A stretch of DNA of 64,000 nt from NCBI GenBank assembly GCA_041751875.1, contig JBGSIC010000004.1, forward strand, positions 1 to 64,000. Reading direction: 5' to 3'. Below the pieces are notes generated by a model, which saw only the letters and a program-made list of their open reading frames with translations, did not search any database and was not told the origin of the DNA. Below, piece after piece: positions 8,581 through 17,399 of this stretch (positions are counted from its first letter, which is position 1; every line of letters begins with the position of its first letter). The position numbers were made by a program, and so were the translations under genes. The stretch is from JBGSIC01 sp041751875. GTDB lineage: Bacteria; Bdellovibrionota; FAC87; UBA2466; JACKAF01.

Positions 8581-10168
8581 TACTTTATCGATTTTGATTG
8601 CAGACGGACTAGGCAACGAGGGTTTGGACAAGTTGCGCTCCTTACCCGGAGTGGAGGTCGTTGATTCCACCGGCATCTCCCGCGACGATCTCATCAAAAA
8701 GCTACCCCATACAGATATTCTGATCGTGAGATCACGCACGGAGGTCGACAAAGCCCTTATCGAATCTGCCGGCGACCGCTTAAAGATAGTGGTGCGAGCT
8801 GGGATCGGGCTGGATAACATTGACGTGGAAACCGCTTCCGATCGCGGCGTAGTCGTGATGAACGCGCCCACCGGGAACACCGTCACCACCGCTGAACACG
8901 CGATTGCGATGATGTTTTCCGTATCTCGTCGCATTCCGGCTGCCGACGCAAGCATGCGCGCGGGTAAGTGGGAAAAGAAAAAGTTTCAAGGAAGTCAGCT
9001 CGCCGGAAAAACACTTGGCGTGGTGGGCTTAGGAAAAATTGGCAAAACGGTTGCCAAACAAGGCCAAGGTCTAGGCATGAAGGTCATTGGCTTTGATCCC
9101 TACGTGACGGTCGAACATGCGACGAAGAATAATATTCGGTTGGTTTCTCTGGAACAACTTTATGCTGAGAGCCACTACATCACCTTGCACGTTCCTCTGA
9201 TCGACAGTACTCAGCACCTCATCAGCGATAAAGCTTTTGCGCTGATGAAAAATAAACCTTATTTGATCAATTGCGCGCGCGGCGGAATAGTCGACGAAAA
9301 AGCCCTTGAGAACGCGTTGGAAAAAGGACAAATCAGCGGCGTTGCGCTGGACGTGTTTGAAACCGAACCCCCTCCGGCCCAGTTCCCGCTCTACTCACGC
9401 GACAATGTCGTGGTGACACCGCATCTGGGCGCAAGCACCGATGAAGCGCAAACTCTTGTGGGCTTAGAAGTGGCCGAAGCCCTTACTCAGTATGTGGTCG
9501 ATGGCGTTTACAAGAATGCCGTCAACGTTCCCAATCTTTCGCTGGAGCAGCTCCAAACGCTCAAGCCCTTCATTGTGCTGTGCGAACGGTTAGGTGCCTT
9601 TGTCGGAAACCTTTCGCCTAAGAGCGTGAGTAAAATCATCGTGCACTACGAAGGCGCGATTGCTGAAGAACATAACGACGTACTGACACTTTCTGTGTTG
9701 AAGGGTTATCTCACGCCTCTTCTTTCTACTGCCGTGAATTTCGTTAATGCCCGCCAGCTCAGTAAAGACCGCGGCGTAAAGGTAGAAGAAACTTTTTCAG
9801 AAGAATGTGCGAATTTTGCCAGCCTTGTGACCTTGACCGTGGAAGGCAGCCACTCGATCAGCTGTGCCGGCTCAATTTTCGGCAAAGAGGAACCCCGCAT
9901 TGTGAGTATCGACGGCGTCACCATCGATGCCATTCCCGCCGGTTGTTTACTTTATACCCGCAACTACGACCACCCTGGTGTCATCGGATGGATGGGCACT
10001 ACGCTGGGCACAGGTGGAATCAACATCTCCCGTATGGCCCTCGGACTGGATAAGAAGAAGAACGAAGCGATAGCGCTTATCAACATCGACTCGGAAGTTC
10101 CGCAGCCGTTGTTGCAGAAACTCAGCCAGTCCAAAGACATGATTACCGTCCAACAAATTTTCCTATAG
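8573..10168 (+). CDS. serA: D-3-phosphoglycerate dehydrogenase
   Basis: SerA oxidises 3-phosphoglycerate with NAD+, the first committed step to serine. The 531-residue length fits the long form with catalytic, NAD-binding, ASB and C-terminal ACT domains. The Rossmann motif GLGKIG lies near residues 152-157; the catalytic Arg, Glu and His regions (NCARGGIVDE, TPHLGAST) are present. The C-terminal 80 residues (from about NYDHPGVIGWMG) form the ACT domain, which normally senses serine. It overlaps the upstream aminotransferase and is followed by purA 10 bases later. Confidence 0.95.
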   Translation: MNNTLSILIADGLGNEGLDKLRSLPGVEVVDSTGISRDDLIKKLPHTDILIVRSRTEVDKALIESAGDRLKIVVRAGIGLDNIDVETASDRGVVVMNAPTGNTVTTAEHAIAMMFSVSRRIPAADASMRAGKWEKKKFQGSQLAGKTLGVVGLGKIGKTVAKQGQGLGMKVIGFDPYVTVEHATKNNIRLVSLEQLYAESHYITLHVPLIDSTQHLISDKAFALMKNKPYLINCARGGIVDEKALENALEKGQISGVALDVFETEPPPAQFPLYSRDNVVVTPHLGASTDEAQTLVGLEVAEALTQYVVDGVYKNAVNVPNLSLEQLQTLKPFIVLCERLGAFVGNLSPKSVSKIIVHYEGAIAEEHNDVLTLSVLKGYLTPLLSTAVNFVNARQLSKDRGVKVEETFSEECANFASLVTLTVEGSHSISCAGSIFGKEEPRIVSIDGVTIDAIPAGCLLYTRNYDHPGVIGWMGTTLGTGGINISRMALGLDKKKNEAIALINIDSEVPQPLLQKLSQSKDMITVQQIFL

Positions 10169-10178
10169 GAGTGCTCTG

Positions 10179-11465
10179 ATGCCTCAAGCTGTCGTCGTCA
10201 TAGGTGTGCAATGGGGAGATGAAGGAAAGGGTAAGATTGTTGATACCTATTCCGAGTGGGCAGACGCTGTCGCGCGCTTCCAGGGTGGAAACAATGCCGG
10301 CCACACGCTCGTGGTAAACGGCAAACAAACCATATTGCATCTCATTCCCTCGGGCGTGTTGCATCCCCATACGCAGTGTCTAATCGGTTCAGGCGTTGTC
10401 GTGGATCCCGAAGCTTTCCTAAAAGAAATCGCCACGCTCAAAGCAGCTGGGCAAGCCGATCTCGAAAAACGGGTGCTCTTAAGCGACCGCTGTCATCTCA
10501 TTTTGGAATACCATAAGGCTTTGGACGCCGCTCGCGAGGGTCACAAGGGTGGCCTAGGAACCACGAAACGTGGCATAGGGCCAGCCTATGAAGACCGCGC
10601 TTCTCGCCGTGGTCTACGAGTCGTGGATCTTTTGAATCCTGAAGTTTTTATCACGAAGGTCAAAGAAAACCTCGCGGAGAAAAATGTTCTTCTCAAGCAC
10701 CTCTACGGAGCGCCCGAGATCGACATGAAAGAAACTATCGAGAAGTACCGTGAGCTGGCGGAAGCGATTCGTCCTTTTGTGCATGATGTTGCGGCTGTCA
10801 TTGATGATCACATTCAGTCGGGTAACAAGATTCTCTATGAGGGAGCTCAGGGCATTCTTTTGGATGTCGATTACGGCACGTACCCGTTTGTAACTTCTTC
10901 GCATACACTTCCCTCACAGTGCGCTCTTGGCTTGGGCGCCCGTAAGCCCAAAGACACGGTATTTGTGGGAGTGATGAAGGCTTACACGACCCGCGTGGGT
11001 GAAGGGCCCTTCCCTACCGAACTCAAAGACGCGTTGGGAGAAAAGCTCCGGGAAAGTGGTTCGGAGTTTGGCGCGACCACCGGCCGCCCGCGCCGCTGTG
11101 GTTGGCTTGATTTGATAGCGGTGCGTTACGCTATTCGCGTCTCAGGCATTCGGCATCTTACGATGACCAAGGCGGATGTGCTTTCCGGAATGGAAACCCT
11201 AAAAGTGTGCGTGGGCTATCGCTACAAGGGTAAGACGCTTGAAACCTTCCCCGCAGACACTTCCGTGCTGTGGGAAGTTGAACCAGTGTACGAAACTGTG
11301 CCTGGTTGGAAGGAAGACCTAAAACAAATCCAATCCGAAAAAGCGATGCCGTCGGGCCTTAGGGACTATATCGCCTTCATCGAAAAATTTACGGGCGCCA
11401 AGGTGGGATCCGTTTCTACGGGACCTGGCCGCGAACAAGTCATCGAGATTGAGCGGCCGTTCTAA
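10179..11465 (+). CDS. purA: Adenylosuccinate synthetase
   Basis: PurA joins IMP and aspartate using GTP, the first step from IMP to AMP. The 428-residue protein has the GDEGKGK loop (residues 13-19), GGNNAGHT, and TTKRGIGP, all diagnostic. AGGAG lies 8 bases before the ATG. It closely follows serA and is likely cotranscribed. Immediately after its stop codon begins the structured repeat at 11467-11613. Confidence 0.97.
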   Translation: MPQAVVVIGVQWGDEGKGKIVDTYSEWADAVARFQGGNNAGHTLVVNGKQTILHLIPSGVLHPHTQCLIGSGVVVDPEAFLKEIATLKAAGQADLEKRVLLSDRCHLILEYHKALDAAREGHKGGLGTTKRGIGPAYEDRASRRGLRVVDLLNPEVFITKVKENLAEKNVLLKHLYGAPEIDMKETIEKYRELAEAIRPFVHDVAAVIDDHIQSGNKILYEGAQGILLDVDYGTYPFVTSSHTLPSQCALGLGARKPKDTVFVGVMKAYTTRVGEGPFPTELKDALGEKLRESGSEFGATTGRPRRCGWLDLIAVRYAIRVSGIRHLTMTKADVLSGMETLKVCVGYRYKGKTLETFPADTSVLWEVEPVYETVPGWKEDLKQIQSEKAMPSGLRDYIAFIEKFTGAKVGSVSTGPGREQVIEIERPF

Positions 11466-11466
11466 G

Positions 11467-11613
11467 TAAACCCACGCCTCCCCAACTCGTTGAATGCGCG
11501 GATAGAGTGCGTGCGTTTTCAAGGGAACCGTTAGCAAGCTCCCCTTCAAAACGCGCGAATTAGTCCCAACTTCCTATAAGTCTTATGCCGCGGGTTGATT
11601 TTGCGTGGGTTTA
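11467..11613 (+). repeat. Structured repeat element A, copy 1
   Basis: A 147-nt element beginning one base after the purA stop codon. Its ends are an exact 11-bp inverted repeat (TAAACCCACGC ... GCGTGGGTTTA). Inside are a small hairpin (CAAC-TC-GTTG), a long hairpin built on GCGTGCGTTTTC-AAGGG and CCCTTC-AAAACGCGCG, and a third hairpin (ATAAG/CTTAT) followed by GCCGCGG. Copy 2 is at 12240-12378. The linkers are conserved between copies, while the hairpin sequences differ yet still pair. It could be a MITE-like element or a structured 3'-UTR/RNA. Confidence 0.7.
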
Positions 11614-11622
11614 ATCTAAAAT
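11595..11622 (+). promoter_or_regulatory. Sigma-70 type promoter
   Basis: TTGATT and TAAAAT separated by 16 bases, about 30 bases upstream of the DUF2799 lipoprotein gene. The -35 box lies inside the right end of repeat element A copy 1, so the element may supply part of this promoter. Confidence 0.5.
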
Positions 11623-11652
11623 ACGTTACTTCACTGACACAGGGAGAATTAC

Positions 11653-12177
11653 ATGGCTAAAACATTATTTGGTCTGATTGGCCTTTTATTGCTTATCACC
11701 GGCTGCTCCACGCTCTCGGAAGAACAGTGCCGGTTGGGCGATTGGCAAGCGGTAGGGTATCAGGATGGTGTGAACGGACGTGACCCTATGTACTTAAGCA
11801 AGCACCTAGACGCTTGCACCGATTACGGCATCAGTCCCGACAAAAAAGCCTACTCACTCGGGCGCGACGAAGGCCTCAAACAGTTTTGCACATATGACAA
11901 CGGTCTCAGCTTTGGAAAAAGTAACCGTGGCTACGCCAATGTCTGCCCCGCGGAACTCGCGAAAGACTTTTTGCGCGGCTATGAAAAGGGCAAGAAAGTG
12001 GCCAAGGTGCAGGAAGAAATCTATCAGGTCTCCAGTGACATCCGCACGCTGGAAGATCAAATGGACAAGGAACAGGATCTCGGTCGCAAAGTAAGCATGC
12101 GGACCCAGATTCGCATGTTGCAGCGGCAGCAGGAACGCTTAAATGACGAAGCCCGGGAAATCGAAGCTGGCGCTTAA
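11653..12177 (+). CDS. DUF2799-family lipoprotein
   Basis: A 174-residue protein with a signal peptide and lipobox (ITGC, Cys at residue 18). The body carries the repeated G-Y/R-x-x-G motif of DUF2799 (GYQDGVNGRD, GRDEGLKQ, GYEKGKK) and conserved Cys residues, followed by a coiled-coil C-terminus rich in Glu, Gln and Arg. It is expected to sit in the envelope; the family has no established function. AGGGAG precedes the ATG. Confidence 0.85.
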   Translation: MAKTLFGLIGLLLLITGCSTLSEEQCRLGDWQAVGYQDGVNGRDPMYLSKHLDACTDYGISPDKKAYSLGRDEGLKQFCTYDNGLSFGKSNRGYANVCPAELAKDFLRGYEKGKKVAKVQEEIYQVSSDIRTLEDQMDKEQDLGRKVSMRTQIRMLQRQQERLNDEAREIEAGA

Positions 12178-12202
12178 AGGTGCCAAAACCCCCTGAGAGG
12201 GA

Positions 12203-12236
12203 ACCCACCTACTTTTCAGCTGAAAAGGTAGCGGGT
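12203..12236. other. Hairpin downstream of the DUF2799 gene
   Basis: A nearly perfect palindrome centred on TTTTCAGCTGAAAA, extended outward by ACCC and GGGT. No T-run follows, so it is a terminator only in a loose sense. It lies between the lipoprotein stop and repeat element A copy 2. Confidence 0.4.
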
Positions 12237-12239
12237 AAA

Positions 12240-12378
12240 TAAACACACGCCGCGGCCTAGATCTACTAGATGACTGAAATGTTGTTCGCGCGTTTTTAAG
12301 GAAGCTTTCTAGAAAGTATCCCTTGAAAACGCACGCACAGCGTCCGAGTTTTCTAAAAGCTGGTAGAGCGTGGGTTTA
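12240..12378 (-). repeat. Structured repeat element A, copy 2
   Basis: A 139-nt element on the minus strand, starting directly after the TGA of the glutamate dehydrogenase gene. The ends are TAAACCCACGC and GCGTGTGTTTA, one mismatch from perfect pairing. It shares GTGCGTGCGTTTTCAAGGGA, AAAACGCGCGAA and GCCGCGG with copy 1 in the same order and spacing. The three internal hairpins have different sequences (AGCTTTT/AAAACT, CTTTC/GAAAG, CTAG/CTAG) but remain complementary. Placement and orientation relative to the host stop codon match copy 1. Confidence 0.7.
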
Positions 12379-13644
12379 TCACGGAAAAAACCCTCTCCAG
12401 AGCATGGCGCGAGAAATGTGCTCAATGGCGACGATAAAAGCCGAAATACGCATCCCGGCTTTTTTCTGTTGGCTGGTTTCATAGACGCGGTTAAACGCGT
12501 TGGAGATAATTTCCCAGAGCTTGTTGTTAACGTCTTTTTCGCTCCAGAAAAAGTTCTGCATCCCTTGCACCCATTCGAAGTACGAGACAATCACACCGCC
12601 GGAGTTGGCGAGAATGTCGGGGATGATAAAGACACCGTTGTCTTCCAAAATTTTCGTGGCGGCTAAAGTGGTAGGCCCGTTCGCGCCTTCCGCCAAAATC
12701 TTACATTTGATCTTAGAAGCATTATCAACGGTGATCTGATTGTCCAAAGCTGCGGGAATAAGGATATCTACCGGCAACTCGAGGAGCTCCTCGTTGGTGA
12801 TAAACTCACCGTAAGGGGCACCCTTTAATACTTTGTGCTCCGCCACCCACTTTGTAAGGTCGTTGAGATTCAACCCTTCGGGATTATAAAGTCCACCCGA
12901 GATGTCGCTCACCGCAACCACCTTGCAGCCAATGTTGGAGATGATCTTAGCGGAATAAAAACCCACGTTACCAAAGCCCTGAACGGCCACTTTGGTTTCC
13001 GATCCCAGGTCGTAGCCCAAGCGCTTACATGCTTCGATAATACAATAAACCACGCCTCGACCCGTCGCATCCAAACGGCCGAGTGAGCCTCCAATTTCAA
13101 TCGGCTTCCCCGTCACGACTCCAGGAATCGCGTAACCTGACTGGGCGCTGTAGGTATCCATCATCCAGGCCATGGTTTGGGGGTCGGTCCCAATATCGGG
13201 TGCCGGGATGTCCTTATCCGGGCCGATGAACATATGAATTTCCGAAGTGTACCGACGGGTCAGCGCCTGCTTCTCACGACGGGACAAAAGCGTGGGATCC
13301 ACCCGAATTCCGCCCTTGGCACCGCCCAAAGGGAGCCGAACCAGAGCGTTCTTAAAAGACATCAAAAGCGCGAGAGCCGCCGTTTCGGCAAGCGTAACGT
13401 GAGGATGGTAGCGTATGCCCCCTTTTCCGGGGCCCAGGGTGGTGTTGTGATGCACCCGATAACCGTCAAAGGTCTTAATCGACCCGTCGTCCATTCGAAC
13501 TGGTACCGAAACGTAAAGGCAGCGCCTGGGTTTGGCCAAGCGGGCATAAACGTTCTCGTCAAAATCGATAACTTGCATCGCCGCGTCCATAATGGACAGC
13601 GCGTTCTTATAAAGCGGGTTGGTTTCTAGCGTTGAGGTAATCAT
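12379..13644 (-). CDS. gdhA: Glutamate dehydrogenase
   Basis: A Glu/Leu/Phe/Val dehydrogenase of 421 residues that interconverts glutamate and 2-oxoglutarate plus ammonia with NAD(P). It has the substrate motif GPGKGGIRYHP, the catalytic region LPLGGAKGGI, and the Rossmann motif GFGNVG. The full GDH length and sequence order separate it from the leucine dehydrogenase at 60006. I take the ATG at 13644; an in-frame TTG at 13665 is the alternative. It follows a pseudo-receiver/GAF gene by 5-26 bases, so the two are probably cotranscribed. Confidence 0.92.
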   Translation of the reverse strand: MITSTLETNPLYKNALSIMDAAMQVIDFDENVYARLAKPRRCLYVSVPVRMDDGSIKTFDGYRVHHNTTLGPGKGGIRYHPHVTLAETAALALLMSFKNALVRLPLGGAKGGIRVDPTLLSRREKQALTRRYTSEIHMFIGPDKDIPAPDIGTDPQTMAWMMDTYSAQSGYAIPGVVTGKPIEIGGSLGRLDATGRGVVYCIIEACKRLGYDLGSETKVAVQGFGNVGFYSAKIISNIGCKVVAVSDISGGLYNPEGLNLNDLTKWVAEHKVLKGAPYGEFITNEELLELPVDILIPAALDNQITVDNASKIKCKILAEGANGPTTLAATKILEDNGVFIIPDILANSGGVIVSYFEWVQGMQNFFWSEKDVNNKLWEIISNAFNRVYETSQQKKAGMRISAFIVAIEHISRAMLWRGFFP

Positions 13645-13670
13645 ACTTGGCTCAAGCCCAGGCAAATCTA

Positions 13671-14636
13671 TTATTTAGAGGCCCCAAAGTCACTATAGAT
13701 CTTCTTTAGTAACATCCTGACGTTAGAATGCGAAGCCAAAATATTCGCTAGCGCTTGGATGACAGCAAGAACCTCCCGTTCGGGCAGCTGGCGTGCTTTG
13801 GGCCGGCGTATCGCCATAGCGCCTAAAACCTCCGACTGAAAACGCACCGGAAAGACCATCACCGAGCCAATCGAAATGCTCTTCACTTTGTCTTTGATCC
13901 GGTTGGTCATCTGATTCGTGCTGACGTCATCAATGAGCACAATCGATCCCGTGTTAAGTACGTGCTGCACTTCGGGGTACCGGCTCAAATCGACTGGAAA
14001 GTCTTTGAACTTCGGATCGTCACTCGAGGCTAAAGCCAAACCCGAAGTCTCGCCAGAGCCTCCCACGATAAGAGACGTCCGATTGGATTCAAGTAACACG
14101 GCAAGCTTTTGAAGCACTCCCAGTATTCCTTGATGGGCATCATCTCGATTCGTACGGCTTAGTACTTCAATGGCTTCCAAAAGCAAAACAACATAGCTCT
14201 GTTCCGGCTTGCCCGGCTCAAAGTTGTCGGTCGGTACCTCTTGAACCAACGTTTTGGGTGCAAGGTGATAAAGAATCCGCTGGTAGATATCTTCAAGTTC
14301 GAAGGGTTCTGCGACAAAATCGTCCGCGCCAGCTTTGATCGCATTTTCAATATTCACGCGCTGAACCTGCTTGCTCACCACTACGACTTTGAGTTCCACA
14401 TTCTTGCCGGCCGCGCGCACGTCCGCGAGAAGCTTGTTGGGCCCAATTCCGCCCAGAAGGAGATTCACAATGCATAAATCAAAGGCAGAGGTAGAGAGTT
14501 GATGCAAACACTTCTCAGTATCTGTCGCCGTAATACACTCAATCCCTAACGTCTTCCACTTAGCGATGGCAGCATCAAACTTAAGCGGAGCAAAGTCGGC
14601 TATCAAAATACGGTGCTTTTTATTTATCTCAGACAT
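13671..14636 (-). CDS. Pseudo-receiver plus GAF-like domain protein
   Basis: A 321-residue protein with an N-terminal receiver-like domain (about 8-125) and a C-terminal GAF-like domain (about 150-310, with SIGSVMVFPVRFQSEVLGAMAI). The receiver lacks the phospho-acceptor Asp: the strand ends LCIVNLLL with Asn. The conserved Lys is Glu (VAEPF). It therefore should not be phosphorylated in the usual way. The GAF-like part may bind a small ligand. It lies directly upstream of glutamate dehydrogenase, hinting at control of nitrogen metabolism; that link is inference. Confidence 0.8.
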   Translation of the reverse strand: MSEINKKHRILIADFAPLKFDAAIAKWKTLGIECITATDTEKCLHQLSTSAFDLCIVNLLLGGIGPNKLLADVRAAGKNVELKVVVVSKQVQRVNIENAIKAGADDFVAEPFELEDIYQRILYHLAPKTLVQEVPTDNFEPGKPEQSYVVLLLEAIEVLSRTNRDDAHQGILGVLQKLAVLLESNRTSLIVGGSGETSGLALASSDDPKFKDFPVDLSRYPEVQHVLNTGSIVLIDDVSTNQMTNRIKDKVKSISIGSVMVFPVRFQSEVLGAMAIRRPKARQLPEREVLAVIQALANILASHSNVRMLLKKIYSDFGASK

Positions 14637-14664
14637 GAATACTTTCTAAAACGTGAGCCTAGTG

Positions 14665-14711
14665 GGCAGCGGAAGAAAGTCCGCGAAATGGTGATAGGAG
14701 AAGCCGCTGCC
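14665..14711 (-). other. Hairpin directly after the spoVR stop codon
   Basis: An 8-bp perfect stem, GGCAGCGG paired with CCGCTGCC, closes a 31-base interior that contains a smaller GCGG/CCGC option. It begins two bases past the spoVR stop. There is no T-run. It may protect or end the prkA-yeaH-spoVR transcript. Confidence 0.45.
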
Positions 14712-14713
14712 GA

Positions 14714-16201
14714 CTATGCATCCCGCTCTTTTGCTTCTTTGCCGTCAAAACTGAGGATCTTTGGCTGAGAGTTGTACTTGGTCAAAAGGTTTACGGGACG
14801 GCGCCAGAACACGTAGATACTCTTTACGGTATCGAGAGCTTTCTCGTAATCAAGCTCCATGCCTTCAAACTTGTGGTCAATGAGTAGTTCGCCACGGTTC
14901 TCGAAGTTGGCGTCAACAATGTTGATTACCGGATTTCCAAAATTGGTGAGTGAGAAGAGGAGTTGCTTCTTCACCTTGCGCCAGTCGCGATCGACAATTT
15001 CGTACATGCCGGTGCGGCGATTAAAGGCATAGGTAAAAAGTTTCTGGGCTTCGCAGAACTCCTCGTTCATGAAGGTATCGATGAACGTAACGTCGTTGTG
15101 GAGCTTGCGGACTTCAAATACTTTTTCGCGGCCCTTCCCGAGCTGCTTGTCCCAACGCTTCTTCTCCGAGAGATCGTCGCACTCGTCGTACTCTTTCCCG
15201 AACTTTCCCTTGTTCCAACGATCTTCAATATCGCGAAAAAGCTCAATGCCAATCTTGTACGGGTTAATCTGACCGGGACTCGTCGCCAAAGTACCGCTGT
15301 GGTGATCTGCAAAATCGATGACTTCCGAATCCTTCAAAATATGCCGGGTCATGAGGAATGAATGCCAGTACGACGCCCAGCCTTCGTTCATGATCTTCGT
15401 CTGCCCTTGCGGCGCGAAATAGTAGGCTTCGTTGCGCATGATGGAGAGGAGCTCCTGCTGCCAGGGCTCCATCGGTGCGTTTTCGATCAAAAACTTCATG
15501 ATGTCGCGCTCGGGATGAGCGGGAAAGCGCTTCGATTTCTCCGAGTCATCCGAAAGCTTGTCTTGCTCGGAATCTAAAAACTCCTTCGGGTTCACATACG
15601 AATCAAGATAGTCGCGAGCGTTTCGCAGCTTCTTCACCCCGGGCCCTTCGCCCCCAATCGATTGCAGCAAGCCCCGTTCCTGAGTCGGACTGATAAAGGC
15701 GCTGTGCGGATCAATTAGGTTATCTATCGATAGGCAACAATCAATAAAATCTTCTACGCGTTCCACTCCGTAACGATCTTGATAAGAGCGTATCTTGGAA
15801 CCGTGGTTAGCCATCTGATCAAGCATCTTGCGGTTCGTTTTGGAGAACCACATGTTGTTCTTAAAGAAGTCGCAGTGACCATACACGTGAGCCATCACGA
15901 GTTTCTGGTCGACAATCATGTTGCCGCGCTGAAGATAGGCGTAGCAGGGGTCGTTGTTGATGACTAATTCGTAAATTTTCTGCAGTCCCCAGGTGTAGCC
16001 TTTGTGAAGGTAGTCGTACTCCATTCCAAAGCGCCAGTGGGGGTAGCGATTGGGGAAACCGCCAAGAGCGGCCACTTCATTGATTTCGTCGTAGTCGACC
16101 AGTTCAAAGATCGTTTCAAAGACATCGAGTCCGTAGCTTTTGGCTAGAGCCAAAATTTCCGCTTGCGCCTGCTGAAGATCATGAGGAAGTGTACGGATCA
16201 T
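14714..16201 (-). CDS. spoVR: SpoVR family protein
   Basis: A 495-residue cytoplasmic protein of the SpoVR/YcgB family, with the typical [30 protein letters not shown] and [13 protein letters not shown] stretches. The biochemical role is not established; the family is tied to stress and, in some bacteria, sporulation or development. The gene is the last of prkA-yeaH-spoVR and overlaps the yeaH stop by four bases (ATGA), a widely conserved arrangement in proteobacteria. Confidence 0.95.
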   Translation of the reverse strand: MIRTLPHDLQQAQAEILALAKSYGLDVFETIFELVDYDEINEVAALGGFPNRYPHWRFGMEYDYLHKGYTWGLQKIYELVINNDPCYAYLQRGNMIVDQKLVMAHVYGHCDFFKNNMWFSKTNRKMLDQMANHGSKIRSYQDRYGVERVEDFIDCCLSIDNLIDPHSAFISPTQERGLLQSIGGEGPGVKKLRNARDYLDSYVNPKEFLDSEQDKLSDDSEKSKRFPAHPERDIMKFLIENAPMEPWQQELLSIMRNEAYYFAPQGQTKIMNEGWASYWHSFLMTRHILKDSEVIDFADHHSGTLATSPGQINPYKIGIELFRDIEDRWNKGKFGKEYDECDDLSEKKRWDKQLGKGREKVFEVRKLHNDVTFIDTFMNEEFCEAQKLFTYAFNRRTGMYEIVDRDWRKVKKQLLFSLTNFGNPVINIVDANFENRGELLIDHKFEGMELDYEKALDTVKSIYVFWRRPVNLLTKYNSQPKILSFDGKEAKERDA

Positions 16202-17304
16202 TTGCCTTTTCCTAAGAAGTCTTTAAGACAACGGTAAATGGCCTCACGGTTTTCAATTTTGGAGGTCACTAACTTGTCGTCCGCCTTGAAAAAACCGTTC
16301 AAATCTTTAATAAACTGGCCACTCCCGTAGCGACTTTCGACCTGGCCATAACAGAAGAGATTACACTTAGGGACAAGCTGATTCTTCAAAAGATCGACGC
16401 AGAATTTAGTGTCTTCTCCCGACCAGTTATCACCGTCAGAAAAATGAAAAGCGTAAATATTCCAGTCGCTCACCGGAAACTCTTTGTCGATGATGTCGTT
16501 GCAAAGACGATAAGCTGAACTAATGAGCGTCCCACCGCTTTCGCGCGTGTGATAGAAAGTGTTCTGGTCCACTTCCTTCGCTGTGGCATCGTGAATAATG
16601 TAGCGCACCTTAATGTCCTGATACTGGGACTGAATCCAGGTATCGATCCAAAACGAAGCGGTGCGGACGATTTCTTTTTGTTCATCGCCCATACTTCCGG
16701 ACACGTCCATCATGTACAAGATGAGCGCATTATTCTGGGGCGTTTGGATATTTTTCCAATACCGGTAGCGAAAGTCGCGGCGGATGGGAATAATGCGCGG
16801 ATCCTCGGGGTTGTAGATTCCCGTCATGATCTGGCGCTTCAAGGCTTCTTTGTAGGTGCGGCGGGCGTGTCGAAGTGAGTTGGGGCCCGTAATATTAATC
16901 CCGCTGTATTTGCGGTGATTGGAATTAATCTGCCCGTTCCCTTTGGGCTCGATGCGTGGCAGTTCAAGCTCTTCGGCGAGCATCTCAGCGAGTTCCTGGA
17001 GGGTCACGTCGACGTCTAATAGATGGCGTCCTTCACCCTGTCCCGCTTGCTGGGCTTCGCCCTCTTGCTGACCAGGTCCCAACGGCGTGCCAGGTTCACC
17101 GTCACCCTGGCCGACACCACCTTGCTGCTTTTTTCCGAACTTGAATCGGGGAAGGTCAATCTGCTGGATGGGGATGCTGACGAATTCCTTACCCTGGCGT
17201 CCTATCATCTCGCCTTGGGTAATATACTTGCGCAGATTCTTCTTTATCTTACCTTTTACGATTTGCTTGAAGCGTAAGTGATCTCGCTTGATACCTGCGA
17301 TCAT
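16198..17304 (-). CDS. yeaH: YeaH/YhbH family VWA-like protein (DUF444)
   Basis: A 368-residue protein. The N-terminal half is charged with a Gly/Gln-rich linker near residues 70-100; the C-terminal half has a von Willebrand A-like metal site, MDVSGSMGD, near residue 200. It is the standard partner of PrkA kinases and SpoVR; YeaH and the YeaG kinase act together in E. coli stress responses. AAGGGG supports the ATG at 17304. Repeat element B lies between it and prkA, which could tune relative expression. Confidence 0.95.
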   Translation of the reverse strand: MIAGIKRDHLRFKQIVKGKIKKNLRKYITQGEMIGRQGKEFVSIPIQQIDLPRFKFGKKQQGGVGQGDGEPGTPLGPGQQEGEAQQAGQGEGRHLLDVDVTLQELAEMLAEELELPRIEPKGNGQINSNHRKYSGINITGPNSLRHARRTYKEALKRQIMTGIYNPEDPRIIPIRRDFRYRYWKNIQTPQNNALILYMMDVSGSMGDEQKEIVRTASFWIDTWIQSQYQDIKVRYIIHDATAKEVDQNTFYHTRESGGTLISSAYRLCNDIIDKEFPVSDWNIYAFHFSDGDNWSGEDTKFCVDLLKNQLVPKCNLFCYGQVESRYGSGQFIKDLNGFFKADDKLVTSKIENREAIYRCLKDFLGKGK

Positions 17305-17317
17305 GAATTCCCCTTAA

Positions 17318-17399
17318 AGGTGTCCGTTACACTTTTTAGACGAACACACAGGTGTCAATCACCTTTTGGTACTTCGTCCCAAAAGCGTGATAGACGCCT
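17318..17399 (-). repeat. Hairpin repeat B, full copy plus half copy
   Basis: The full 50-bp copy (17350-17399) starts at the last base of the prkA TAA. Read in the prkA direction it is AGGCGTC...CTTTTGGGACGAAGTACCAAAAG...TGACACCT, a stem with a 9-base loop and pairing outer arms. A half copy in the opposite sense (AGGTGTC...CACTTTTTAGACGAA) lies at 17318-17344. A second full copy is at 38306-38354, also on a stop codon and in the same sense as its host gene. Confidence 0.65.

Noticed and set aside
11467..12378. Element A as an integron attC site
   Set aside because: It follows stop codons and is palindromic like attC, but the R-site ends (RYYYAAC/GTTRRRY) are not present, the host genes are housekeeping genes, and no integrase is seen.
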